DNA of 47,486 bases from Frankia sp. QA3 (GCF_000262465.1 NZ_CM001489.1:2104563-2152048); one strand, 5' to 3'; numbered from the stretch's first letter, positions 26,358-36,025 are shown. Made by a program: numbers and translations. Notes: generated by a model from the sequence alone, not told the origin.

Positions 26358-28064
26358 TCACCGCGTGGTCCCAGGCGCCGCCCCGGCCGGGGCGGCGGCG
26401 AGATCGGCGGCGAAGCGCTGGCCGGGGACCGCGCCGAGCAGTTCGCGGGTGTGTTCCTCGGCCGGTGCGGTGAGGATCTTCTCGGCGGGGCCGCTCTCGA
26501 CGATCCGCCCGGCGCGCAGCACCGCGACGTGATGGGCCAGCTGGGCGACCACCGCGAGGTCGTGGGAGATGAACAGGTAGCCGACCCCGAGGTCGGTCTG
26601 CAGCCGCAGCAGCAGGGTGAGGATCTGTTCCTGGACGGACACGTCGAGCGCCGAGACCGGCTCGTCGAGGAACACCAGCTCGGGTTCGAGGGCGAGCGCG
26701 CGGGCGATCGCGACCCGCTGGCGCTGGCCGCCGGAGAGCTCCGCCGGCCGGCGGTCGGCGAACGCCGCCGGCAGCGCCACCTGGTCGAGCAGTTCGCGGA
26801 CCCGGGCGGCGCGGCTGGCCCGGTCCCCGACCCGGAACGACACCAGCGGTTCGGCGATGCTCTGCGCGACGGTGAACCGCGGGTCCAGCGAGGAGTACGG
26901 GTTCTGGTGGACGAGCTGGAAGCGCCGCCGCAGCGGGCGCAGCTTCGACCAGCCGGCGTCGGTGATGTCGACGCCGTCGAGGTGGACCCGTCCCTGGGTC
27001 GGCTTCTCCAGGCCCATCGCGATGCGCAGCGCGGTCGTCTTGCCGGAGCCGGACTCGCCGACCAGCCCGAGCGTCTGCCCGGCGCGTACGGACAGGCTGA
27101 CGTCGTCGAGGGCGCGGAACGTGCGCTCACCGCTGGCGGTGCGGGGCAGCCGGAAGTCCTTGCCGACCCCGTCCAGGCGCAGCACCTCGGGTGCCGGGGT
27201 GACGTCGGTGAAGCGGGGCACGACGCCGCCGGCGTGCGACAGCGCCGGGGCGGCGGCGATGAGCTGACGGGTGTACTGCTCTTGAGGGCGCAGCAGGATC
27301 GCCGCGGGCTCGCCCTGCTCGACGATGCGCCCGCGTTGCATGACCACGACCCGGTCGGCCCGGTCGGCGGCGACCCCGAGGTCGTGGGTGATGATCAGCA
27401 GCGATGTGCCGGTCTCGGCGACGAGGCCGGCGAGATGGTCGAGGATGCGCCGCTGCACGGTGACGTCGAGCGCGCTGGTCGGCTCGTCGGCGACGATGAG
27501 CCGGGGATGGCCGGCGATCGCGATGGCGATGAGCACCCGCTGGCGCAGCCCACCGGAGAGCGCGTCGGGGTACTGGCGGGCGCGCACCGCCGGCCGGTCC
27601 ACGCCGGCGCGTTCCAGGGCCTCGAGCACCTCCGCGCCGACGAGCCGCTTGTCCACGCCGCGGCGGCGCACCACCTCGGCGATCTGCCCGCCGATGCGCA
27701 TCGTCGGGTTGAGCCCGACCATCGGGTCCTGCGGGACGAGCCCGATGACGTTGCCCCGGAACGGGCGCAGCACCCGGTCGGGTGCGCCGGTGACGTCGGT
27801 GCCGGCGATCCGGATGCGGCCGGCGGTGATCACCCCGCTCGACGGCAGCAGCCCGAGGACCGCGTTCGCCGTCGTCGTCTTGCCCGAGCCGGACTCGCCG
27901 ACGACGGCCACCGTCTCGCCCGCGGCGATCGTGAGGTCGACGTCCTCGACCGCCAGGGTCGTGCGGCCGCGCTGCCGGTAGCCGACGGACAGCCCGGACA
28001 GCTCCACGATGGGGCCGCCCGACTGGTCGGCGACCGGCGCGTCCGGCGCCGCGTCGGTGCTCAT
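26358..28064 (-). CDS. ABC transporter, double ATPase (DppD-DppF fusion type)
   Basis: A protein of 568 residues made of two complete nucleotide-binding domains in the oligopeptide/nickel family. Both have Walker A GESGSGKTT, the signatures LSGGLRQRV and LSGGQRQRV, and Walker B regions LIVADEPTSALDV and LVFLDEPVSALDV. Each is followed by an oligopeptide-type C-terminal extension. It energises the two adjacent permeases. The ATG at 28064 overlaps the upstream permease stop as ATGA. Confidence 0.95.
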   Translation of the reverse strand: MSTDAAPDAPVADQSGGPIVELSGLSVGYRQRGRTTLAVEDVDLTIAAGETVAVVGESGSGKTTTANAVLGLLPSSGVITAGRIRIAGTDVTGAPDRVLRPFRGNVIGLVPQDPMVGLNPTMRIGGQIAEVVRRRGVDKRLVGAEVLEALERAGVDRPAVRARQYPDALSGGLRQRVLIAIAIAGHPRLIVADEPTSALDVTVQRRILDHLAGLVAETGTSLLIITHDLGVAADRADRVVVMQRGRIVEQGEPAAILLRPQEQYTRQLIAAAPALSHAGGVVPRFTDVTPAPEVLRLDGVGKDFRLPRTASGERTFRALDDVSLSVRAGQTLGLVGESGSGKTTALRIAMGLEKPTQGRVHLDGVDITDAGWSKLRPLRRRFQLVHQNPYSSLDPRFTVAQSIAEPLVSFRVGDRASRAARVRELLDQVALPAAFADRRPAELSGGQRQRVAIARALALEPELVFLDEPVSALDVSVQEQILTLLLRLQTDLGVGYLFISHDLAVVAQLAHHVAVLRAGRIVESGPAEKILTAPAEEHTRELLGAVPGQRFAADLAAAPAGAAPGTTR

Positions 28065-29122
28065 CGCTTGATCTCCTCGAGGGTCCGGGCGATGTGGTTG
28101 AGGCTGAACACGACCAGGCCGACGAACAGCCCGGGCAGCAGCGACAACCAGGGGCTGGTGATGAGGAAGTTGCGGCCGTTGGAGATCAGCGTGCCCCACT
28201 CGGCGGCCGGCGGCGGCGTGCCGAAGCCGAGGAAGCTCAGGCTGGAGATGACCAGCACGGCCGTGCCGAAGTCGAGCACCGCGAGCACGGAAACCGGCCC
28301 CCAGGAGTTCGGCAGGATGTGGCGCAGCAGCACCCGTCCCCAGGAGGCGCCGCCGGTGCGCGCCGCCTCCACGTAGGGCTGTTCCTTCACCCGCAGCACC
28401 TCCGCCCTGGTCGTGCGGGCGAAGGTCGGGGTGATGGTGACCCCGACGGCGATCGCAATCGGCAGCAGGCCGAAGCCGAGCGCGGTGACGATCACCAGGG
28501 CCATCAGCAGCATCGGGATCGCCAGCAGGATGTCGATGATCCGCATGAGCACGCTGTCGACCCAGCCGCCGAAGAAGCCGGCGACGACGCCGATGGTCAG
28601 CCCGGCGACGATGGCGATGAGCACCGCACCGCCGGTCGCCTTGATGGTCAGGGTGGAGCCGTGCAGGACCCGGCTGAACAGGTCCCGGCCGAGTTCGTCG
28701 GTGCCGAACAGATGGTCCAGGCTCGGCCCCTTCAGCTTGTCCGACCCCGACGTCGCGGACGGCTTGTAGGAGGTGAACAGGGAGGGCACGAGGCCCGACA
28801 CGATCACGAAGGCGACGAACAGCGCGGCGAGGACGAATCCCGGGCGGCGCAGTAGCGGTCCGGCCGCCGCGAACAGGTCGTCCCGGCGTCGCCGATTCTC
28901 CCCGCCCGCACCGGCGTCACCCGGTGCCGGCGCGGGGGCAACGGTCGACACCGTGACGCCGCCTGCCGCCGACAGATCGGTCGTGACGGCGACCGGCGCG
29001 ATCGGTGGCCCGGCCGCGGCCGCGGCGCGGGCTTCGGCCGCGCGCCGCTCCGGCGCCGCGACGAGGTCGGGACCGCGGTCGGGCACGTGGTGGGACTTCG
29101 GGGAGAGGATCTTGTCGGGCAT
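28061..29122 (-). CDS. ABC transporter permease, DppC-like
   Basis: A protein of 353 residues. A long charged and Ala-rich cytoplasmic N-terminus of about 90 residues precedes the first membrane helix (FVLAALFVAFVIVSGLVPSL). The DppC hallmark HLFGTDELGRDLFSRVLHG and the EAA-type loop EAARTGGASWGRVLLRHILP are present. It forms the channel with the DppB-like protein encoded 14 bp upstream. ATG 29122 is used; longer frames upstream are antisense to nothing conserved and lack domain character. Confidence 0.94.
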   Translation of the reverse strand: MPDKILSPKSHHVPDRGPDLVAAPERRAAEARAAAAAGPPIAPVAVTTDLSAAGGVTVSTVAPAPAPGDAGAGGENRRRRDDLFAAAGPLLRRPGFVLAALFVAFVIVSGLVPSLFTSYKPSATSGSDKLKGPSLDHLFGTDELGRDLFSRVLHGSTLTIKATGGAVLIAIVAGLTIGVVAGFFGGWVDSVLMRIIDILLAIPMLLMALVIVTALGFGLLPIAIAVGVTITPTFARTTRAEVLRVKEQPYVEAARTGGASWGRVLLRHILPNSWGPVSVLAVLDFGTAVLVISSLSFLGFGTPPPAAEWGTLISNGRNFLITSPWLSLLPGLFVGLVVFSLNHIARTLEEIKR

Positions 29123-29136
29123 CGGTGCGGTCCCCC

Positions 29137-30087
29137 TCAGGCCGCTCGACCCGCGCGTGCCACGCGCGGGTCGAGCAGCGAGTAGAGCAGGTCGACGAGC
29201 AGGTTGACCACGACGAACAGCCCCGCCGCGATCAGGACGATGGCCTGGACGACGGGCACGTCCTGGCCGAGCACCGCCTGCTGCGCGAGCTGGCCGATGC
29301 CGTTGCGGGAGAACACCGTCTCGACGACGACCGCGTTGACCACGGTGTACCCGACGAGCACACCGAGCAGGGTCAGCGCCGGTAGCGAGGCGTTGCGCAG
29401 TGCGTGCCGGACCTGGATCGTCCAGCGGGACAGGCCCTTGGCGCGGGCGGTGACGATGTAGGGCTCCTGCCAGGTGTCGCCGAGGCTGCGGGTGAGCAGC
29501 TGGGCGAGCATCGCCGCGCCCGGCAGGGCCAGCGTGATCGACGGCAGCACCAGGCTGCGCCAGCCGTCGGTGCCGGTCGCGGGCAGCCAGGTCAGCGAGA
29601 ACGAGAAGACCTGGATGAGCAGCAGCCCGACGAAGAACTGCGGCAGTGAGACGCCGACGGCGGGCAGCCGGGCGAGCAACGTGCGCGCCGGACCCCACTG
29701 GACGTAGGTGGCGAGGAAGGCGATGCCGAGGCCGAACACCAGCATGACCGCGACCGCGACGGCGGTGAGCGTGACCGTCGAGGGCAGCTTGTCGCTGATG
29801 AGCGAGCCCACCGAGACGTTCTGCGTCAGCGACATCCCGAAGTCGAAGTGCAGCGCGCCCCACAGGTGGTGGAAGTACTGCACGACGATCGGGTCGTCGA
29901 GGCCGTAGTGCGCCTTGAGGTCGTGCAGCTGCGCCGGGGTGAGCTGGCTGATGTCGGCGCCGCCGGCGCTGAGCTGCAGGGTGATCGGGTCGCTGGGGAG
30001 AACGTTGAGGATGATGAAGGTGACCGTGTAGGCCGCCCAGAGCACGAGCAGTGCCTGGGCGAACCTACCGGCGAGATAACGGGGCAT
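29137..30087 (-). CDS. ABC transporter permease, DppB-like
   Basis: A protein of 316 residues with six membrane helices. It begins MPRYLAGRFAQALLVLW, the typical DppB start, and contains the EAA loop YIVTARAKGLSRWTIQVRHA. The C-terminus has VVVETVFSRNGIGQLAQQA, a family signature. It is paired with the DppC-like permease and the binding protein encoded 69 bp upstream. Confidence 0.94.
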   Translation of the reverse strand: MPRYLAGRFAQALLVLWAAYTVTFIILNVLPSDPITLQLSAGGADISQLTPAQLHDLKAHYGLDDPIVVQYFHHLWGALHFDFGMSLTQNVSVGSLISDKLPSTVTLTAVAVAVMLVFGLGIAFLATYVQWGPARTLLARLPAVGVSLPQFFVGLLLIQVFSFSLTWLPATGTDGWRSLVLPSITLALPGAAMLAQLLTRSLGDTWQEPYIVTARAKGLSRWTIQVRHALRNASLPALTLLGVLVGYTVVNAVVVETVFSRNGIGQLAQQAVLGQDVPVVQAIVLIAAGLFVVVNLLVDLLYSLLDPRVARAGRAA

Positions 30088-30156
30088 GTGGGTACCGGTC
30101 CTACGGTGGCGGGTTCCGGTCCCACGGTGGTGGTTCCGGCTCTGGGTGCGGGATTC

Positions 30157-31827
30157 CTACTTGGACAGCCAGATGTCGTTGGCGCGCAGGAAGCTCTCCG
30201 AGGTCCACGCGAAGCCGTGCACCTTGGCCGAGACGCCGGCGGTCTGCAGCCGGTCGTAGAGCGGGAAGGCCACGCCGTTGTCGATCAGGGCGTCCTGCAG
30301 GTCCTGGTAGGCGGCGGCACGCTTGTCGGGGTCGACCGTGGACAGCCCCTTGGCGAACAGCGCGCTGATCTTCGCCCCGGTCGCCGGGTCCTGGGAGTAC
30401 TTCGCCTGATACGACTTGGACACGGCCTGGTCCAGCGTCGAGCCGAGCACGCTCGGGTCCGCCCGGGTCAGGTAGCCGCCGGAGAGGTCCCAGTCGCCGG
30501 CGTTGCCGGTCGGGGTGAGCTGCGCGGCCGTGACGACCTTGATCTGGTAGTCGATGCCGACCTTCTTGAGCTGGTCCTGGACGAGCTGCTCACCGGGGCC
30601 GGCCGCGTTGGTCAGGAAGGTCAGCGTCAGCTTCTTGCCGTCCTTGTGTCGGTAGCCGTCGGAGCCCAGCGCCCAGCCGGCGGTGTCGAGCAGCTTGCCC
30701 GCCCCGGTGGGGTCGTAGGCGAGCTTGGCGGACTGGTCCGCGGCGTACGGGGTGGTCGAGGTCACCGAGCTCTTGGCCACCGGGTAGCCGTCCCAGTACA
30801 CGGTCTTGGCGTAGCTGGGCAGGTCCAGCGCCTTGTACAGCGCCTTGCGCACCTGCAGGTCGGCCAGCGGCCGGCCGGCGGTGACGTTCGGGACCAGCAG
30901 CCCGATGATGCCGGGCAGGGCGCGGGTCTGGATGGTGCCGCCGGAGGCCTTGATGACCTCCTGGTCCGCCGAGGTGATCGGCTGGCGCGGCCAGGCGATG
31001 TCGATCGTGCCGCTGGTCAGGCTGCCGACCCGGACGTTGTCCTCGGCGATGTAGCTGACATCGATGCCGTCGAGGTACGCCTCACCCTTGTTGGTGATCA
31101 GCGAGCTGGGCCAGGCGTAGCCGGCACGCTTGGTGAGCTTCACCGACTTGCCGGCCGAGTAGCTGTCGAGGGTGAACTCGCCCGAGCCGACGATCTTGCC
31201 GGCGCAGCGCGCCTCGGGGGTCTCCTTGTAGGTCGCCGGCGACAGGATGGCCGTCGTCGTCGTCGAGGTCGCCTGCAGGAACCCGGCGTTGGGGGTGGCG
31301 AAGTCGACCTTGACGGTGAACGGGTCGACGACGGTGGTCGACTTGTAGCCGGCCAGGTAGGTGAGGCCGAGCGTCGACTTGGCGCCGAGGTCGTGCAGCC
31401 CGTCGTAGGCCGTCTTGACCGCGGTCGCGTCGAGCTTGGTGCCGTCGCTGAACGTCACGTCGTTGCGCAGTTTGAACGTGTACGAGGTGGCGTCGGGGTT
31501 CACCGTCCAGCTCGTGGCGAGCCAGGGGACGATCTTGCCGGTCTTCGGGTCCTGGTCGGTCAGCGAGTCGGCCAGGTTGCGGTCGATGCTGCGGGACTCG
31601 ATCCAGTACACCTGGTTCGGGTCGATGCAGGCCTGGAAGTCCGACCAGAAGGCGATCTTCAGGCGCCCGCCGGGGACAGGCTTGCCGTCCTGGGCGCCGC
31701 CGGCCGCGGAGGTGCCGGGGCCGGAGGAGCCGCCGCTCCCGCAGGCCGCCAGGGACACGGCCGCGAGGACGGAGACGGCTGTAGCGGCCAGCCGTCGCCT
31801 CGTTCGATGACGGTGCGACGTGGTCAT
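30157..31827 (-). CDS. Family-5 extracellular solute-binding lipoprotein
   Basis: A protein of 556 residues. The twin-arginine-like basic start RHRTRRRLAATAVSVLAAVS leads to the lipobox LAAC, so it should be a membrane-anchored lipoprotein. The mature domain has SBP_bac_5 features: IVPWLATSWTVNPDATSYTF, KLRNDVTFSDGTKLDATAVK and the later LADLQVRKALYKALDL. It delivers the substrate to the DppB/C/DF transporter. The neighbouring monooxygenases suggest that the ligand is a sulfur-containing organic compound rather than a peptide. ATG 31827 follows AAGGGGGAG. Confidence 0.94.
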   Translation of the reverse strand: MTTSHRHRTRRRLAATAVSVLAAVSLAACGSGGSSGPGTSAAGGAQDGKPVPGGRLKIAFWSDFQACIDPNQVYWIESRSIDRNLADSLTDQDPKTGKIVPWLATSWTVNPDATSYTFKLRNDVTFSDGTKLDATAVKTAYDGLHDLGAKSTLGLTYLAGYKSTTVVDPFTVKVDFATPNAGFLQATSTTTTAILSPATYKETPEARCAGKIVGSGEFTLDSYSAGKSVKLTKRAGYAWPSSLITNKGEAYLDGIDVSYIAEDNVRVGSLTSGTIDIAWPRQPITSADQEVIKASGGTIQTRALPGIIGLLVPNVTAGRPLADLQVRKALYKALDLPSYAKTVYWDGYPVAKSSVTSTTPYAADQSAKLAYDPTGAGKLLDTAGWALGSDGYRHKDGKKLTLTFLTNAAGPGEQLVQDQLKKVGIDYQIKVVTAAQLTPTGNAGDWDLSGGYLTRADPSVLGSTLDQAVSKSYQAKYSQDPATGAKISALFAKGLSTVDPDKRAAAYQDLQDALIDNGVAFPLYDRLQTAGVSAKVHGFAWTSESFLRANDIWLSK

Positions 31828-31958
31828 GGTGATGGTGCTCCCCCTTGTGACGTTCCGCGACGAGCGGATAGGACGGATAGAACGGACTTCGAGACCCGAC
31901 GGACAGGTTCGTGTGACGGGTTCGGGTGTGGCGGGTTCGTGGGGCAGGGCCGCGGCGG

Positions 31959-33194
31959 CTAGCCGGCGGCGGGTGCGGCGTTGGCCAGGACGCGCCGGCC
32001 CGCGATGAGCAGCGCGGTGTCCTCCTGCGGCGGATGCACCCGGACGCAGTGGACGTCGCGCAGGTGGCGTTCGAGCGGGTTGCGCCGGGTCAGGCCGGGG
32101 TTGCCGATGGCGGCGACCGCGGTCTGCACCGCGGTGATCGCCGCCCGGGCGATGAGCGGCTTGGCGAGAATGGAACGCTCCGCCGCCTGCGGTGCGCCCT
32201 CCTCGAAGCGGCGGGCCACCCCGAAGGCGATCTCCTCGGCAGCGACGAGCTGCGCCTCGATCTCCCCGGCGATCGTCTGGATCCGCTCGGTCGTGGCGAT
32301 CGGCCGGCCCAGCGCCGTGGGGACCCGCTCGTGCGCGAACCGCAGGAAGAACTCCTGCGCGGCGCGGGCCACCCCGATGTAGAGGGCGGTCGCTCCGATC
32401 CCGACGGCGGCGAACCCGGCGTCCGGCGTCTGGGCGGAGGCGGGCACCCCGTGGAAGTTGGCGGCGGGCACCTCGACGTCGCGGTAGATCACGTCGTGGG
32501 TGCTGCTCGCCCGCAGTCCGAAATGGTCCCAGGTGCGGACGATTTCGATGCCGGGCGAGTCGGCGGGAATGATCGCGTGCCCGAGCAGCGGGTCGTCGTC
32601 CTCGGTGGCCGCCCACACCAGGTGGTAGCTCAGCCCCTCGGAGCTGGTCGCGAAGCCCTTGTGCCCGTTGATCACCCAGCCGTCGGCGGTGCGCCGGATC
32701 TTCGTCGCCGGCAGGCCGCCGCGGGCCGGGGCGCCGAGCTCCGGCTCGGCCCGGATCGCGTTGAGCAGCACCGGCCGATCGAGCGAGTCGGCGACGACCT
32801 TCCGGTAGAGCTCCTCGGGCCAGAACGGGTCCCGGGCCTGCAGCACGTGCTGGAAGACGGTCATCGCGGAGACCAGCGCCACCGACGGGTCGCCCTTACC
32901 GAGCGCCTCGAACACCCGGATGCTGTCGGTCGGGCTCAGCGGCCGCCCGCCGTAGCGCGCGTCGATGCCCAGGCGTAGCAGGCCCGCGTCGTGCACGGCC
33001 TGCACGCCCTTCCAGGGAAACTCTCCCGACCGGTCGTACTCCTCGGCAGTGGCGGCGATCTGGGCGCCGACCCGGGCCAGCGCCTCGTCGGAGATGTCGA
33101 CCTCGGGCAGCGGCGCCGCGGGCACGGCCTCGCCCACCGGCACGGACCCGGCCTCGGCGCTCGACGGCGCGATCACGTCGGACGGGGCGGTCAT
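31959..33194 (-). CDS. Acyl-CoA-dehydrogenase-fold oxidoreductase, SfnB/DszC-like
   Basis: A protein of 411 residues. It has the three acyl-CoA dehydrogenase domains: a helical N part (GVQAVHDAGLLRLGIDARYG), the beta middle domain (GWVINGHKGFATSSEGLSYH and GIEIVRTWDHFGLRASST) and a helical C part. The end FERHLRDVHC-like motif LERHLRDVHCVRVHPPQED resembles the flavin-dependent monooxygenase branch (DszC, SfnB) rather than true acyl-CoA dehydrogenases; such enzymes are commonly found in sulfur-starvation operons. ATG 33194 overlaps the upstream LLM stop as ATGA, so the two are probably made together. The substrate is unknown. Confidence 0.85.
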   Translation of the reverse strand: MTAPSDVIAPSSAEAGSVPVGEAVPAAPLPEVDISDEALARVGAQIAATAEEYDRSGEFPWKGVQAVHDAGLLRLGIDARYGGRPLSPTDSIRVFEALGKGDPSVALVSAMTVFQHVLQARDPFWPEELYRKVVADSLDRPVLLNAIRAEPELGAPARGGLPATKIRRTADGWVINGHKGFATSSEGLSYHLVWAATEDDDPLLGHAIIPADSPGIEIVRTWDHFGLRASSTHDVIYRDVEVPAANFHGVPASAQTPDAGFAAVGIGATALYIGVARAAQEFFLRFAHERVPTALGRPIATTERIQTIAGEIEAQLVAAEEIAFGVARRFEEGAPQAAERSILAKPLIARAAITAVQTAVAAIGNPGLTRRNPLERHLRDVHCVRVHPPQEDTALLIAGRRVLANAAPAAG

Positions 33195-34363
33195 GACGCC
33201 ACCCGCGTCCCGGCCGCGCCGACGAGCTCCTGCTGGGCGAGGCCCGCGTCGAGCGGGACGACCTCGCCGCGCCGGCCCGTCGCCTCCCGGTGGGCCAGCT
33301 CCTGGCGCACCAGTGGCAGCACGTACCGCCCGTAGTCGACGACGTCGTTGAAGTTGTCGTAGCCGCGGATCGAGACGAGTTCGGCGCCGAGGTCGACGTA
33401 GTCGAGGATCGCCGCGGCGACCGTCTCCGGCGTCCCGACCAGGGCCGTCGACGCGCCGGCGGCGTTGGTCGCCTTGGCGGTGGCGGTCCACAGCGCGCGG
33501 TCGTGCACGTCACCGCGGGCGGCGGCGGCCAGCAGCCGCTGGGAGCCGACGTTGGCCGGGGTGGCGTTGCCGCCCACCCGGAACCCCTTGTGGACGATCC
33601 CGCCGTTGCCCTGCAGGACGCCCAGGATGCGGTGTGCCTTCTCCCAGGCGAGCTCCTCGGTCGGGGCGATGATCGGCCGGAAGGTGACCCAGATCCGCGG
33701 GGTGTCGCTGCGCCCGGCGAGGCGGGCCTGCTCGTACACCGCGTCGATCTGCTGCTTGGTCTCCTTCAGCGGCTCGCCCCACAGCCCGAAGATGTCGCCC
33801 TTGGCGCCACCGACCTGGTAGGCCTCGGCCGAGGAGCCGCCGACCGACACCGGGATGGTGCCGTTGACCGGCCGGACCAGCGAGACGAAGTCCTCGAACG
33901 AGTAGTACGTCCCGGCGTGGTCGAACGGAGTCGTCGAGGTCCAGACCTTGCGCAGGATGTCGATGTACTCCGACTGCCGGGCGTAACGCTCGGTCTTGCT
34001 CAGCCGGTCGCCCTCGCGGGCCTGCTCACGGTCGTCCCCACCGGCGATGAAGTGCACGACCGCCCGGCCGCCGCTGAGCTGGTCCAGGGTGGCGAGCTGC
34101 TTGGCGGCGACCGTCGGGTACATCGTGTTGGGCCGCAGCGCCACGATGGGCCTGACCCGCTCGGTGTGCTGGGTGATCGCGGAGGCCAGGGTGAACGGGT
34201 CGTGGAACGACGAGCTGTAGGCCACGAGCGTGTAGTCGAAGCCGCCCTCGTCCAGCGCGCGCGCGTACCGCTTGAAGAACGGCAGATCGATGTCGGTCTG
34301 CCCGAGCCGGTTGAGCTCGTTGGATTGGTTGATGTTGATCGCGCTGATGAACTCGACGGGCAT
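33191..34363 (-). CDS. LLM-class FMNH2-dependent monooxygenase (SsuD-like)
   Basis: A protein of 390 residues, clearly paralogous to the enzyme at 19040-20131: MPVEFISAININQSN, LDEGGFDYTLVAYSS, RVRPIVALRPN, LATLDQLSGGRAVVHFIAGG, GDRLSKTERYARQSEYIDIL and IPVSVGGSSAEAYQ. The family uses reduced FMN and O2 to cleave C-S bonds in sulfonates or related compounds. Unlike its paralogue it has the high GC content of the neighbourhood, so it looks long resident. It lies 46 bp after the hydrolase and is translationally coupled to the SfnB/DszC-like gene. Confidence 0.92.
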   Translation of the reverse strand: MPVEFISAININQSNELNRLGQTDIDLPFFKRYARALDEGGFDYTLVAYSSSFHDPFTLASAITQHTERVRPIVALRPNTMYPTVAAKQLATLDQLSGGRAVVHFIAGGDDREQAREGDRLSKTERYARQSEYIDILRKVWTSTTPFDHAGTYYSFEDFVSLVRPVNGTIPVSVGGSSAEAYQVGGAKGDIFGLWGEPLKETKQQIDAVYEQARLAGRSDTPRIWVTFRPIIAPTEELAWEKAHRILGVLQGNGGIVHKGFRVGGNATPANVGSQRLLAAAARGDVHDRALWTATAKATNAAGASTALVGTPETVAAAILDYVDLGAELVSIRGYDNFNDVVDYGRYVLPLVRQELAHREATGRRGEVVPLDAGLAQQELVGAAGTRVAS

Positions 34364-34409
34364 CAGGTCCTCCGGGAAGGCGGTCAGGCGCGGGGGCGGT
34401 GGGGGCAGG

Positions 34410-35264
34410 TCACGACCAGCGCGCGATGGCAGGCAGATCGCTACCGAGCCTCAGGCGTTCGAGGAACAGCACGACCGCCGCGGCGGCGGTGCGGTGGGTG
34501 GCGTCGTTGAGGGCGTCGTGCTTGCCCCCGTCGATGGTGACCAGCTCGGCCCGGGGCGCCGCCGCGTAGCGGGCGCGCACCTGGCCGAGCGGGCTGACGA
34601 GATCCGCCGTGCCGTGCAGGCCCAGTACCGGCACGTTCACCCGGCCCAGATCACCGTCGGCCAGCCAGGCCGGCGGCACGGGCGTGTCCAGGCCCCCGCG
34701 GCGCAGGTGCGGATCAGCGCTCAGCCGCGCCTGATGCGTGGGGCAGGCCGTACGCGCCGCGAGCTCGGCCGCCCAGATGCCCTCACCGTCGGCGTCCTGT
34801 CCTCCCGCCGCAGCTCCCCCCGCTGCGGCCGAAGCGGCGGCCGCCACATCATCCGCGGCCGCGGGTCCACTGCCCGCCGGAGCCGGCCGGCTGTCCGCGG
34901 CCGTCGGCAGGCCCACGAGCAGCAGTGCGTCGGCCTGCACAGCCCCCGCCGCCGCGAGGGCGGCGACGAACGCGGCACCCCCGTCGGAACCCGCAAGCAC
35001 CCGGGGCGCGGGCAGGTCGGGATCGCTCAGCAGCGTACGGATGTCTGCCGTCACCGCGTCGGCGTCGAGGGTTGGGTCGCCGATCACGCGCACGCGGTAG
35101 CCGTCGAACGCGATCCGGGCGCCGAACCGCTCATAGATGCCGGGATGCTCGCCTCGCCCGACCACCAGGATGATCGTCCCACGCGGGGCGACGGCGGGCG
35201 GGTTGTCCCACGCGGCAATGGTCGGGGCCGGCGCGGGGGCGGTGGAGAGCTGGGCGGAGGTCAT
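34410..35264 (-). CDS. Alpha/beta hydrolase
   Basis: A protein of 284 residues. The core beta strand and oxyanion region is GTIILVVGRGEHPGIYERFG. The nucleophile elbow is VLAGSDGGAAF (a slightly atypical GSDGG). The acid is probably in GLHGTADLVSP and the histidine in IDGGKHDALND. An Ala/Gly-rich insertion of about 40 residues sits in the cap region. It is the first gene of the minus-strand sulfur operon, with ATG 35264 preceded by GAAGGA. It may release alcohols or acids from substrates before or after desulfonation; the function is inferred only from context. Confidence 0.85.
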   Translation of the reverse strand: MTSAQLSTAPAPAPTIAAWDNPPAVAPRGTIILVVGRGEHPGIYERFGARIAFDGYRVRVIGDPTLDADAVTADIRTLLSDPDLPAPRVLAGSDGGAAFVAALAAAGAVQADALLLVGLPTAADSRPAPAGSGPAAADDVAAAASAAAGGAAAGGQDADGEGIWAAELAARTACPTHQARLSADPHLRRGGLDTPVPPAWLADGDLGRVNVPVLGLHGTADLVSPLGQVRARYAAAPRAELVTIDGGKHDALNDATHRTAAAAVVLFLERLRLGSDLPAIARWS

Positions 35265-35511
35265 CGGGGCGTCCTTCGTCCGGGAGTGGGGGCTCGGTCC
35301 GGTAGGGGGATGCGTGTGCGGTCGGGATGCGGGTGGCAGGGCAGATGGTGCTGGCGGGTGCACGCGGGGTGCCGACGGCGCCGACCTCGGAGGGTGCGAG
35401 GACACCGGGGTTGCGGGCTGTCGGCGCGCGGGTCAGGTACGGACAGTCAGCCCCGTCCGGGTAGCTAGGGCACGGGGCGGCAGGACAGGCGGAGGGCTGG
35501 GGGTGGGCAGT

Positions 35512-35534
35512 GGTAGGGCGGGAAACGCCCTACC
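35512..35534. promoter_or_regulatory. Perfect hairpin in presumed operon leader
   Basis: GGTAGGGCG (35512-35520) and CGCCCTACC (35526-35534) pair completely around GGAAA. The site is about 250 bp upstream of the first operon gene. Neither side has a U-tract. It could be an attenuator stem or an operator; nothing in the sequence decides between them. Confidence 0.5.
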
Positions 35535-36025
35535 TGGAGAGGCTTGGGAGCGCGGGCGGACGTGCACCGCTTATGCCCCGGGCTGCCGGTGAGCCCATGC
35601 CCGCCACGCTGTCGCGCAGTGCGAGGATCGGGGCTTGACCTGCGTCTAGGGCGGCGGCGCCACATATCGCGGCGAGCCGGGACGCTCGACAGGAAGGCGC
35701 GACGGTCCCGGTAGGAGAGGGCCGTCCGGCCGGCTGGGGCGTCCCCGCGCCGACGCAGTCAGGCGGGGCCTGGGTAGTGCCCGGATCCGGCTGGCGCCAG
35801 CGGTGCGGGTCGCGTCAGAGGCAGCGACAACAGGACGACGCGAGGATGCCGAAGTCGACGACCCGTCGACGAGTCAACATCCGCCGGGGTAGCGGGATGG
35901 CGACGGCACAGCCGGCACGAGGGGCGTTGACCTGCCCGAACCGGGTTGCGCGCGACATGCCGACCATGTCCATGAGAATCGTGGGTTTTCCTGCGGTTGT
36001 CCAACGCCGATCCGCGATCGTACCG

